A DNA stretch of 63,704 nucleotides from assembly GCF_014062315.1 (NCBI RefSeq), contig NZ_JACGLT010000022.1, forward strand, positions 1-63,704, in the 5' to 3' direction. The position numbers and the translations under genes are program-made. Positions within the stretch are counted from its first letter, which is position 1; each line of letters opens with the position of its first letter. The notes under the pieces are model-generated. The model had not been told where the DNA came from and ran no database searches. It saw nothing but the letters and a program-made list of their open reading frames with translations. Of the stretch, positions 18,745 through 27,855 are shown in pieces. Source of the DNA: Gelidibacter maritimus. Lineage in GTDB: Bacteria; Bacteroidota; Bacteroidia; Flavobacteriales; Flavobacteriaceae.

Positions 18745-21700
18745 ATGAGTCAAAACGAAATCAAAATAATGGTAAAAAGAAGCTTGTTATTGCTGGTGTT
18801 CTTTTTCTGTTCGACCTCTGTTTTTTCACAAAAATCACAAGAACAAACAGTTGGATATGAGTTGCGCGGAGTGGTTACAGATAGTAACGGTATGCCATTA
18901 AGCGGTGCTGATATTAAAATTCAAGATAAACCAGACGTTGTAAATACTGATGTTGATGGGTTATTCACGTTAGAAGTATCACCTTCTGATGTGTTGGTAT
19001 GCAGCTATAAAGACTATAAAACTGAAAAAGTGCTTTTAACAGAAAAAACAAAAGCTCTTACTATTGTAATGCAACCATTATTTGAGGAAGATAGTGGGGT
19101 AGACGTGGCCTATGGAAACTATAGAAAACGAACGCTACCAGGAGCCTTATCTTATATTGATGCAGATGTCATTGAAAAGAATGCTGTGAGTATCGTTGAA
19201 CAAGCATTAAACGGTACGCTATCTGGCCTGCATTCTGTTAAAAGTGGCGGACAAAAAATGGGGAACTCTAATTACAAATTTTATATAAGGGGCATTGCCA
19301 CTACAGGTAACGCAAGTCCACTCATATTAGTTGATGGTGTTGATGCGAACATCAATCTGTTAGATCCTAAAGAGATTGAAAGTGTCACCGTTTTAAAGGA
19401 CGCAACAGAACTATCTATGTACGGTATGCGAGGCGCTAACGGTGTTATTCTTGTTAAAACGAAACGCGGTGATAAATTAAATAGTTATATGAATGTTGAA
19501 ATAAGAACAGGTTTTCAACAGGCTAATTTCATTGCTGATAAACTGAATGCTTACCAGTATGCGACTTTATATAATGAAGCTAGTGTTAATGATGGAGGAA
19601 GTCCAGTATTTGATACCTCTAATTATTTGAATAATAGCGACACGTTTCGCTACCCAAACACCAATTTTCCTGAGTTGTTTTTAAATGATAATACGCAATA
19701 TATGTATCAAAATTTAAATTTCTCAACAGGTGGTGGTAATGATGTCGCCCAATATTATGTATTAGTTGGGTACATGAAACAAGATGGCTTGTTTACCGCG
19801 CCTTTAAATTATGGTGACGTAAACAACTCCAATGATGAACGCTATAACTTTAGAACGAATATTGATATTGATCTCGGCAAAGGCTATAAGCTTAACCTCA
19901 ATATTGCAGCAATTAATGACGCTAAACGTTCGCCTTGGCTAGGAAGTGATTTTAATGTGAATAATTCTAATAGTAATCTTTTCAATAGAATTATGACAAC
20001 ACCTGCCAATGCCTATCCTTTAGTTAATCGAGATGGGTCTTTAGGAGGGTCTTCAGAATATCAAAATAACATGCTCGGTATTTTACAGTCTGGAAACCGA
20101 GTTGAAACGACACGACAATTAACTGCGAAAACGAAATTCACAAAGGATCTAAGTTCTTTATTAGAAGGATTAAGTGCTAATATGGTGTACAGCTTTGAGA
20201 ATTATAACTCCTATTACCAAGGTCGTTATACAGGGTTTGCAGTATACCAATTGAATCAGGATGACACCTATACAATGTATGGAGTAGATGATACGAAAGT
20301 CACAAACACAGGGGGGCAAATGGGCGATTATTATAAAGATGTTACCATTATGGGCGGTTTGGACTATGAGCGTACTTTTGAAAATCACCAAGTAAGAGGA
20401 AGTTTAACTGCCAACCAATATACAAGTCGCATCAGTGGTGATAATCCAGATTATAAATGGTTAGGAACCTCTGGACGTTTTTTGTATGGGTTTCAAAACC
20501 GCTATTTTCTACAAGTAAGTGGTGCCTATCAAGGGTCTAATAGCTTTGCTCATGGTCAACGTTATGGTTTTTTTCCAGCAGTAGGAGCCTCTTGGGTAAT
20601 TTCAGAAGAAGCATTTCTTAATGCTAGCCGGACCGTTAACTATCTTAAGTTAAGAGGGTCGTATGGTTTAGTCGGGAATCATTTAGACGCTACGCGTTAC
20701 TTACACCGTCAAGCGTATATTAAAAATAATGGTTATGGTTTTGGGAACCCCAATGGTTCAGTTCCAGGAACGTATGCAGGAACTTTAGGAAACGAAGGTG
20801 CAACTTGGGAGAAATCTCTTAAGACTAATGTAGGTTTTGACTTGAGTATGTTCACGAATGCCTTAACGCTATCTGCAGATTACTTTCATGAAAACCGTAA
20901 AGACATACTCGTACCACAAGCTAATGTTGTACCAGATCTAATTGGTGTAGGGCTTCCCTTATATAATGCGGGAAACATCACCAATAAAGGTATAGAGTTA
21001 CAGCTTAATTATACAAAAAATATAGGTGAATTACTGGTTAACGTAGGAGGGAATACGACCATTGCAAATAATAAGATCATCGATCTAAAAGAAGTTCCTT
21101 ATAGCGCGCAAGAAGATTACCGCTATCGTAAGGGAAACTCAGTAGACTCTTATTTTGGATATGTTGCTAACGGTATTTACACGAATCAGGCTGAAATTGA
21201 TGCTGATGCTGTGGGCTCTTCATTTGGATCTTTGGCTCCAGGTGATATTAAATATTTAGACTTAAATGGAGATGGTATTATTAATGATGCCGATAAAAAA
21301 GCGATTGGCAATACACTGCCAGAAGTGATTTATGGACTGCATTTAGGCCTTGAATTTAAAGGCTTCGATTTGTATGCTGCTGCTGAAGGGACTTCAAAAT
21401 TTATCTCACATATTATACCTAATCAATTTTCAACCTATGCTTATGATAACCGATTCAAAAGTGGGGAAAATACGTCAACATTTGCATATCCAAGAGTTAG
21501 CTTAGAGAGTTTGCATAATCAGCAAACATCAACTTTCTGGCAAGAAAATGGAAATCTTTTCCGGCTTTCAACTATAGAATTGGGCTACACACTACCAACT
21601 CAGACTGTACGTAACTTGTCCATATCAAAATTGAGGCTGTTTTTGAATGTTGATAATATATTCTCTACTAACAACTCTATTGAGGGTCGTGATTTTGAAG

Positions 21701-21771
21701 CGGTTAATGCGGGCTATTCAGATTATCCGATGTTGAAAACGTACTTGGTAGGTTTATCTGTAAATCTTTAA
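18745..21771 (+). CDS. SusC-like TonB-dependent transporter with an atypical TonB-box region (pair 2)
   Basis: A second SusC-type importer of about 1000 residues. The better start is the ninth codon (18769), which gives a clean signal peptide MVKRSLLLLVFFFC to VFSQ. A carboxypeptidase-like domain (about 38-115), plug (YIRGIATTG, LILVDGVDA, VTVLKDATE, GANGVILVKT) and barrel follow. The usual acidic VVVVGYG TonB-box segment is replaced by SGVDVAYGNYRKRT, a marked departure from pair 1 and pair 3. The gene follows SusD-1 by 37 bp in the same operon. It may transport a different fragment of the same glycan. Family membership is certain; the meaning of the altered box is open. Confidence 0.93.
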   Translation: MSQNEIKIMVKRSLLLLVFFFCSTSVFSQKSQEQTVGYELRGVVTDSNGMPLSGADIKIQDKPDVVNTDVDGLFTLEVSPSDVLVCSYKDYKTEKVLLTEKTKALTIVMQPLFEEDSGVDVAYGNYRKRTLPGALSYIDADVIEKNAVSIVEQALNGTLSGLHSVKSGGQKMGNSNYKFYIRGIATTGNASPLILVDGVDANINLLDPKEIESVTVLKDATELSMYGMRGANGVILVKTKRGDKLNSYMNVEIRTGFQQANFIADKLNAYQYATLYNEASVNDGGSPVFDTSNYLNNSDTFRYPNTNFPELFLNDNTQYMYQNLNFSTGGGNDVAQYYVLVGYMKQDGLFTAPLNYGDVNNSNDERYNFRTNIDIDLGKGYKLNLNIAAINDAKRSPWLGSDFNVNNSNSNLFNRIMTTPANAYPLVNRDGSLGGSSEYQNNMLGILQSGNRVETTRQLTAKTKFTKDLSSLLEGLSANMVYSFENYNSYYQGRYTGFAVYQLNQDDTYTMYGVDDTKVTNTGGQMGDYYKDVTIMGGLDYERTFENHQVRGSLTANQYTSRISGDNPDYKWLGTSGRFLYGFQNRYFLQVSGAYQGSNSFAHGQRYGFFPAVGASWVISEEAFLNASRTVNYLKLRGSYGLVGNHLDATRYLHRQAYIKNNGYGFGNPNGSVPGTYAGTLGNEGATWEKSLKTNVGFDLSMFTNALTLSADYFHENRKDILVPQANVVPDLIGVGLPLYNAGNITNKGIELQLNYTKNIGELLVNVGGNTTIANNKIIDLKEVPYSAQEDYRYRKGNSVDSYFGYVANGIYTNQAEIDADAVGSSFGSLAPGDIKYLDLNGDGIINDADKKAIGNTLPEVIYGLHLGLEFKGFDLYAAAEGTSKFISHIIPNQFSTYAYDNRFKSGENTSTFAYPRVSLESLHNQQTSTFWQENGNLFRLSTIELGYTLPTQTVRNLSISKLRLFLNVDNIFSTNNSIEGRDFEAVNAGYSDYPMLKTYLVGLSVNL

Positions 21772-21789
21772 TCTATAAAACAATAGGTA

Positions 21790-23535
21790 ATGAAACTAAT
21801 TAAAGTAATAGTATTTGTATTGGTCATAGTATCTCTATCCTCCTGTGAAGATCTACTAGATCCAGATTTAGATGGCACCTTAAGCGAAGAGGCTGTTTGG
21901 TCAAATAATAACTTGGCATTTGGTTTTTTAAATAATGCATACAATAACTTGCCAGACGGATACAATCGTATTTCTAATGCAATGCTCGCAGCTGCAACTG
22001 ATGATGCAGTGAGCCCAGACCCTATCAGCAAGGTTAATGGGTTTAATGATGGCAGATGGAGTCCATTTAATGTGATTGATGATGTATGGAATAAGAATTA
22101 TGAAGGCATTCGCAAAGTCAATACATTCCTTGAAAAGGTGGATAGCGTGCCACTCCCTAAAAAATCCAATGCCTTAGGTACGGATGAAAGTATTTTGAAT
22201 ACGCGCAAGAGAATGAAAGGAGAAGCACGTTTTCTTCGGGCTTACTTTTATTTAGAATTGGTTAAGCGTTACAGAGGGGTTCCATTGACTCAAAGTGTTT
22301 TAACACCTGAAGAGGCAGTGAACTTAAAACGTGCAAGTAGCGATGAATGTTTTGAGTTTATCCTTGCAGAATGCGAAGCTGCTGCACAATTGTTGCCTAG
22401 GAAATATGGGAGTGCTCCAGCTATAGTTGGATTTAATGAAGGTAAAGATATAGGACGGGCCACATCGGGAGCAGCATTAGCTCTTAAGTCTAGAGCTTTA
22501 TTGTATTGGGCAAGTCCACTATTTAATCCGGCCAACGATATAACACGATGGGAACGTGCTGCAACGGCAGCAGCGGAAGTTATCGATTATACGGTCAATG
22601 AAAATGGTGGGACTAAAGTGTACAACTTGCAACGTTTTAGTTCTACTTTAACGATGTCTACTTTATTTACTACAAATTCGATTGTACCGCAATACCATGA
22701 CGAACTTATATTTTCAACCAAATATAATAATAACACCACGGTTGAAAGACAAAACGCGCCTATTTCGTATGGAGCAAAAGGCTTAACTAATCCTACTCAA
22801 AACTTAGTTGAGGCGTTTCCTATGAGTAACGGTAAAGCCATTTCTGATCCAACATCAGGATATGATTCAAATAATCCATTTAAAGACCGAGATCCACGAT
22901 TAAGCATGACGGTTTTGGCAAATGGGACTGAATTTGAAGTGAATGACAAAGCCAGGGTATTAGAAACCTTTGATGGTGGTGCAGATGGCCCTGGAGCTTA
23001 TCCCAATGCTACGCAAACAGGCTATTATTTACAGAAATACGTGATGCCATTTGCGGCATGGGAAGGACGCACAGTTGATGTAACGCGCACGTGGATTTTA
23101 ATTCGATTTGCAGAAATATACTTAAATCTGGCAGAAGCAAGAAACGAAGCTTTTGGTCCTGATGACGATGTGTACTTTGCATTGCGAACCTTACGTTTCC
23201 GCGCGGGATTTCGACCGGTTTACGTACCGCCAGGTTTAAGTAAAGATGAAATGCGAAAATTCATTCAAAATGAACGACGTATTGAAATGGCCTTTGAAGA
23301 ACACCGTTTTTTCGATGTACGTCGTTGGAAATTGTTTGACCAGCCTTCTGAGCGAGAGAAATTGCTAACGATTCGTGGCGTTAAAATCACTAAAGATCCA
23401 GTGTCAGGGAACTTTACTTATGACACTAATAATGTGGTGCAACAACGTTTTTTTTCTGACAAAATGTATTTATATCCCATATCTGAATCTGAACTTAACA
23501 GGAGTAATATGTTAGAACAAAATCCTGGTTGGTAA
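21790..23535 (+). CDS. SusD/RagB-family surface lipoprotein (pair 2)
   Basis: A 581-residue SusD-like glycan-binding protein. The signal peptide ends in SLSSC with the lipid-anchored cysteine near residue 19. Family landmarks include GEARFLRAYFYLELVKRY near residue 147, the NERRIEMAFEEHRFFDVRRW segment that I place around residue 495, and the terminal LEQNPGW. It lies 18 bp after SusC-2 and would form the lid of that transporter. Sequence is clearly diverged from SusD-1, so the two pairs are not a recent duplication. Intact. Confidence 0.95.
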   Translation: MKLIKVIVFVLVIVSLSSCEDLLDPDLDGTLSEEAVWSNNNLAFGFLNNAYNNLPDGYNRISNAMLAAATDDAVSPDPISKVNGFNDGRWSPFNVIDDVWNKNYEGIRKVNTFLEKVDSVPLPKKSNALGTDESILNTRKRMKGEARFLRAYFYLELVKRYRGVPLTQSVLTPEEAVNLKRASSDECFEFILAECEAAAQLLPRKYGSAPAIVGFNEGKDIGRATSGAALALKSRALLYWASPLFNPANDITRWERAATAAAEVIDYTVNENGGTKVYNLQRFSSTLTMSTLFTTNSIVPQYHDELIFSTKYNNNTTVERQNAPISYGAKGLTNPTQNLVEAFPMSNGKAISDPTSGYDSNNPFKDRDPRLSMTVLANGTEFEVNDKARVLETFDGGADGPGAYPNATQTGYYLQKYVMPFAAWEGRTVDVTRTWILIRFAEIYLNLAEARNEAFGPDDDVYFALRTLRFRAGFRPVYVPPGLSKDEMRKFIQNERRIEMAFEEHRFFDVRRWKLFDQPSEREKLLTIRGVKITKDPVSGNFTYDTNNVVQQRFFSDKMYLYPISESELNRSNMLEQNPGW

Positions 23536-23623
23536 GTCTGTTATCATTTTAGGATGTGTATTAAAATTACAGACATTATTAAATAGAACAAGCAACTGAT
23601 TAATTAATTTAAACCTGAGTATT

Positions 23624-25522
23624 ATGAAAACAAAATTATCTTTTATTATCGTCATGTTAATGACAGTAACCTTGCACGCGGCAACATTGCGTGTATCTGC
23701 CACAGGGGATAACTCTGATGGATCCTCCTGGGCTAACGCCTATACAACAATTCAAGCTGCTTTAAATGCTGCAGTTTCTGGTGATGAAATTTGGGTGCAA
23801 CAAGGCACTTATATTATCGTTAGCGAAGCAGAACAATTAGCTTATAAAGAGGGTGTGAACGTATATGGTGGTTTCACAGGCAGCGAAACTGCGCTTAGCC
23901 AACGGGATGCCAATCCAGAATTAACTATCATTAGCCATGTTGAAAATGGAACTCCAGATTTTAGGTTGCTCAGTAGTGCAGTTTTAAATACGGCTACTAC
24001 CTGGGATGGTTTTACTTTTGATGGAAATAATGTGGGTACTGGTGTACTTTTATCAAGCAACTGTAATCTTAATAATGCTGTTGTTGTGAATTGCGCAGTA
24101 ACTGATGGTTCAGGTGCAGGTGTTGCTATAGTCTCTAGTGAGAACGTTTTTGGCACCGTTAACTTAACTAATTCTACGATAAAGGACAATACCATTTTTT
24201 CAGATGGAGGAGGTTATTTTGGTGGTGGTGCTGGGATTTTTGTAGGTGCTAACTCAAAAGCAGCATTGATTGAAGATTGTATCATTTCTGGAAACACGAT
24301 TAATGGTTTGTCAAACGGAAGTTCTGTATTTGGAGCAGGAATATTTATTATTGAAGGTGTTATTAAAAACTCCACTATTGATAATAATAAAGTTATAGGT
24401 ACGGCAGCTGGAAATAATGTTACAGGAGCGGCTATTGCAATTGTACCTCAAACAGCTGCAAGAAAAGTCCTTATTGAAGGCTGTAGTGTGACCAATAATG
24501 AAAGTCGTGCACGTGGTGGTGCTATTCTTATAGATCCACGTTGGAGTGGCCAATTCCTTGGTGATTATACCATTTCTAACACCTCGATTATCAATAATAA
24601 AACTACTCAAGTTGGTGCCGGTATTTTAACTACGGCAGCTACACAACAAAATACAGGTTGGACATTAAATGTTATCAATTCTGTGATCGCTAATAATACC
24701 GCTAACACAGGAGGTGGGATGTTTATTAATAGCTCAGGAACTGTAAATGTGACCTATTCAACTATTGTAAATAATAATTCCACGGCTAATTATGGTGGTG
24801 GCGGAATTAATTTTGCAGGATCTGGAAACCAAACGATCAATGCAACATTAACGAATGTGTTGCTATGGGGTAATAAAGAAGGTATTCCAGACACAGGACG
24901 TACTCAATTTAGTAATAATGGACAAGCATCAACCATCCAGTATTCGGCAATACAAGGCTTTAATTCAACGTACTATGGCTGGGATAACGCTACTATCGAA
25001 AGCGTTATTAATTTAGATGCTGAGAATGCTACGGGACCTAAATTCTTAGCGCCAACAGCAACCGTTGGATTTGGAGCTAGTGATTTGGACGTGAGCAGAT
25101 GGCAAATAACGGATGGCTCTGCGGCAATTGAAGCGGGGACGGATGCGACTGACAATAATGGCAACCCTATTATTACTGACTTTGCTGGAAAAGCACGTCC
25201 TAATTCGTCAAACGATTTTATTTACCCCGATGTAGGTGCTTATCAATTTGACGCTTCTAACCCACCAGTTTTGGGCTTAGAGACTCTAGTAGCACAACCA
25301 TCAGAGTTTAGAATTTATCCTACGGTAACAACGCGTGTGTTAAACATTAAAACAAATAAAGCAATTAGGAACATTGAGATATTTAATATCAACGGAAGCC
25401 AAGTTCTAAAAACGAACGCAACTGAAGTTATCGATGTATCTAACTTTACAAGTGGTATGTATGTATTTAAAGTCATGTTTGATGATAACAAGACCTCTGT
25501 AAAACGTTTTATAAAACAATAA
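23624..25522 (+). CDS. Right-handed beta-helix repeat protein with T9SS sorting domain
   Basis: A 632-residue secreted protein. A signal peptide (to about residue 20) is followed by the opening ATGDNSDGSSWANAYTTIQ typical of parallel beta-helix proteins, then a long ladder of short repeats rich in N, G, S and T (NCAVTDGSGAG, ISNTSIINNK, NSTIKDN and similar, residues 100-440). A region ending VGAYQFD resembles the choice-of-anchor type end of such proteins. The last 75 residues are a T9SS C-terminal domain. The beta-helix fold is used by several lyase and hydrolase families, but I see no definite catalytic signature. The PUL position, as the last gene before a strong terminator, suggests a surface glycan-binding or glycan-cleaving role. 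Confidence 0.8.
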   Translation: MKTKLSFIIVMLMTVTLHAATLRVSATGDNSDGSSWANAYTTIQAALNAAVSGDEIWVQQGTYIIVSEAEQLAYKEGVNVYGGFTGSETALSQRDANPELTIISHVENGTPDFRLLSSAVLNTATTWDGFTFDGNNVGTGVLLSSNCNLNNAVVVNCAVTDGSGAGVAIVSSENVFGTVNLTNSTIKDNTIFSDGGGYFGGGAGIFVGANSKAALIEDCIISGNTINGLSNGSSVFGAGIFIIEGVIKNSTIDNNKVIGTAAGNNVTGAAIAIVPQTAARKVLIEGCSVTNNESRARGGAILIDPRWSGQFLGDYTISNTSIINNKTTQVGAGILTTAATQQNTGWTLNVINSVIANNTANTGGGMFINSSGTVNVTYSTIVNNNSTANYGGGGINFAGSGNQTINATLTNVLLWGNKEGIPDTGRTQFSNNGQASTIQYSAIQGFNSTYYGWDNATIESVINLDAENATGPKFLAPTATVGFGASDLDVSRWQITDGSAAIEAGTDATDNNGNPIITDFAGKARPNSSNDFIYPDVGAYQFDASNPPVLGLETLVAQPSEFRIYPTVTTRVLNIKTNKAIRNIEIFNINGSQVLKTNATEVIDVSNFTSGMYVFKVMFDDNKTSVKRFIKQ

Positions 25523-25558
25523 AAACGTTCATCTATGATAGCATAGGAAGTACAAGAT

Positions 25559-25595
25559 ATTACCCTGCAAATAATTGTTTTATTTGCAGGGTAAT
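25559..25595 (+). terminator. Strong rho-independent terminator
   Basis: A perfect 16-bp stem (ATTACCCTGCAAATAA pairs with TTATTTGCAGGGTAAT) with a 5-base loop, followed by TATTTTTC. It lies 36 bp after the beta-helix gene and separates the PL8-1/SusCD operon from PL8-2. Confidence 0.93.
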
Positions 25596-25663
25596 TATTT
25601 TTCAACAGCGTGACCCTTACGCTATAAGAACCTTTGTTTTTAGTATTAAATAGTCCAATATTC

Positions 25664-27817
25664 ATGAGAATTGCAAGTGAATTTATAGCATCCTTTAAAA
25701 CTATTCTTATAATCTGTTCAGTTTTTGTTTTCACTATCAGCAATCTTCAGGCTCAGGAATACAATTTCCAGCAATTAAGAGCCCGTGTTGCTAATAGTCA
25801 AAGCACAAACATTGCAGAAGTAGCAGTTATGGATGATTGGATTTCCAATCAGAATTTTGATGGAAGTTGGCCAGATATGACCTATGGAAACATTGCGTTA
25901 ACAGATGCCTTAAACAATAATCACATCCACCGTTTATGGCATTTAGCCGCGGCTTGTACAAGGCTTGATCATATAAAATATAACGATTCAGGCTATAAGA
26001 ATGCCGTTAAAAATGGCTTACAATTTTGGTATGATTCTAAAAGTAACGATGCCAATTGGTGGTTTAATAAAATTTATTTTCCGCAGCGATTGGGTGAGAT
26101 TTTAATTTTTATGCGCGCTTTTGATGGGGTTATACCGCAAAATAGCTCAGTAGGAATTGATGAGCCAGAAATTTTATCATTATTTAACCCCACTGAAATA
26201 AAAGATATAACTTCCCATAGTACAGGTGCCAATGCCATTGACATTGCGTTACATTATGTGTACCGTGGCTTGCTTACTGAAAATGGACAGCTTTTAGAAG
26301 TTACGAGAAATAAATTAGAAACGCTTTTAACTGATAACATTAAAGCAGACATGGTCTATCAAGATCATGGACCACAAATAATGATTGCTAGTTACGGACC
26401 TGTATTTAGTGAAGGTTTGTTGCGTTTGGCATCTTATTTGGCAGATTCTCCAGCTGCTTTCGATACCAAAAGTGAGAGTTTTTCAAAAGTTATTCGTTTT
26501 ATTCGCGATACTCAAATTTCATCGATCCGAGGCCGCTCATGGGACTTTAATATTTTAGGTAGGGGGGTTAGCCGTTACAATGCTCTGAAAGCTAGTCTGG
26601 GTTATCTTCATATTTTAGCAGAGACGATTGATCCAGAAAATGCTACATCCTATTTAGACGCACTAGGGAGGTTGAACGGCACATATCCTCCAGATTATAA
26701 TGTGCGCACGTTTAATAAGCAGTATTGGGTTTCTGATTATATGCAACACGCTCGTAGTGGCTATTTGTTCACTATTCGAAATACTTCAACACGAACTGCG
26801 GAGAGTGAAACCGGAAATGGCGAAAATTTAAAAGCCAATTACTTTTCTTATGGTGCTAATTTTATGGCTATTGATGGTAATGAGTACACTAATATTATGC
26901 CTGTTTGGGATTGGGCTATGATTCCAGGGGCCACGTTTCCTTATATAGAGACATTCCCAAAACGACGCACTTGGGGTTCTAATTTTGGGAATACAACCTT
27001 TGTAGGTGGTGTTTCAAATGGGACTTATGGTGCTTCGGTCTTAAGTTTAGATGAAGCTAATATATCGGCTAAGAAAAGTTGGTTTTTATTTGATGATGAA
27101 ATGGTCTGCTTGGGTGCTGGTATTGTAGATCATAGTAATACAGAAGTGCGGACAACGATTAATCAGGCGTGGATGCAGCATCCTTCGTATTACAATGAAA
27201 GAGGTAAAGCCACTGAAAAACTGGCAGATATAAGCTCAGATGTCTATCTTAATTCCGATTTGAAATACATTCGTAATGGCAAATTTGGATACTATTTTCC
27301 TAATGAAACAAAAGTTAAGTTTACCATGCAGTCAAAAAGTGGCACGTGGCTCGACATTAATAAGATTGAAGATTCAACAAAAACTGAAGCGGGAAATGTC
27401 TTTTCTCTATGGGTAGATCATGGAAAAAATCCCGATAATGCCTCCTATAGTTATATCGTGGTTCCAAATATAGATTCCAATAAAAAAGCACAAGCATATG
27501 ATATGAATGCTTTGGACATCATTGAAAACACAACTACAATCCAGGCGGTTTACCATAAGGCTTTGAACCTATTGCAAGCGATATTTTATCAGGCCGGAAC
27601 CGTTGAATTTCAAGGAATGAGCGTGTCGGTTGATAGACCGTGCGCCTTGCTACTTGATCGAGGAACGAGCGTAACCGTTTCAAATCCTTCGCAAACCTAT
27701 TCTAATGTTTTGGTGCGCATTAAAAAGAAGGGCAAAACATACGCTCAGGTTGTAGAATTGCCTACAGGAGGGCATAAGGAAGGCGCTTCGGTGACCGTCA
27801 ATTTTAAAATACCTTAA
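25664..27817 (+). CDS. Polysaccharide lyase family 8 (PL8-2), paralogue of PL8-1
   Basis: A 717-residue lyase closely resembling PL8-1 over its whole catalytic part (for example SYLADSPAAFDT, GENLKANYFSYGANFMAIDG and PVWDWAMIPG are shared). I start it at the ATG that gives a typical signal peptide ending LQAQ; an in-frame TTG 30 bp upstream is less likely. Active-site residues by analogy are N190, H235, Y244, R300 and R304. Unlike PL8-1 it ends right after the beta-sandwich (VTVNFKIP) and has no T9SS domain, so it probably stays in the periplasm and works on imported oligosaccharides. It follows a strong terminator and begins a three-gene group with GH88 and GH2. Confidence 0.92.
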   Translation: MRIASEFIASFKTILIICSVFVFTISNLQAQEYNFQQLRARVANSQSTNIAEVAVMDDWISNQNFDGSWPDMTYGNIALTDALNNNHIHRLWHLAAACTRLDHIKYNDSGYKNAVKNGLQFWYDSKSNDANWWFNKIYFPQRLGEILIFMRAFDGVIPQNSSVGIDEPEILSLFNPTEIKDITSHSTGANAIDIALHYVYRGLLTENGQLLEVTRNKLETLLTDNIKADMVYQDHGPQIMIASYGPVFSEGLLRLASYLADSPAAFDTKSESFSKVIRFIRDTQISSIRGRSWDFNILGRGVSRYNALKASLGYLHILAETIDPENATSYLDALGRLNGTYPPDYNVRTFNKQYWVSDYMQHARSGYLFTIRNTSTRTAESETGNGENLKANYFSYGANFMAIDGNEYTNIMPVWDWAMIPGATFPYIETFPKRRTWGSNFGNTTFVGGVSNGTYGASVLSLDEANISAKKSWFLFDDEMVCLGAGIVDHSNTEVRTTINQAWMQHPSYYNERGKATEKLADISSDVYLNSDLKYIRNGKFGYYFPNETKVKFTMQSKSGTWLDINKIEDSTKTEAGNVFSLWVDHGKNPDNASYSYIVVPNIDSNKKAQAYDMNALDIIENTTTIQAVYHKALNLLQAIFYQAGTVEFQGMSVSVDRPCALLLDRGTSVTVSNPSQTYSNVLVRIKKKGKTYAQVVELPTGGHKEGASVTVNFKIP

Positions 27818-27855
27818 AAAATAGAGTATATAATAAATTAAACAATAGATTAGAT

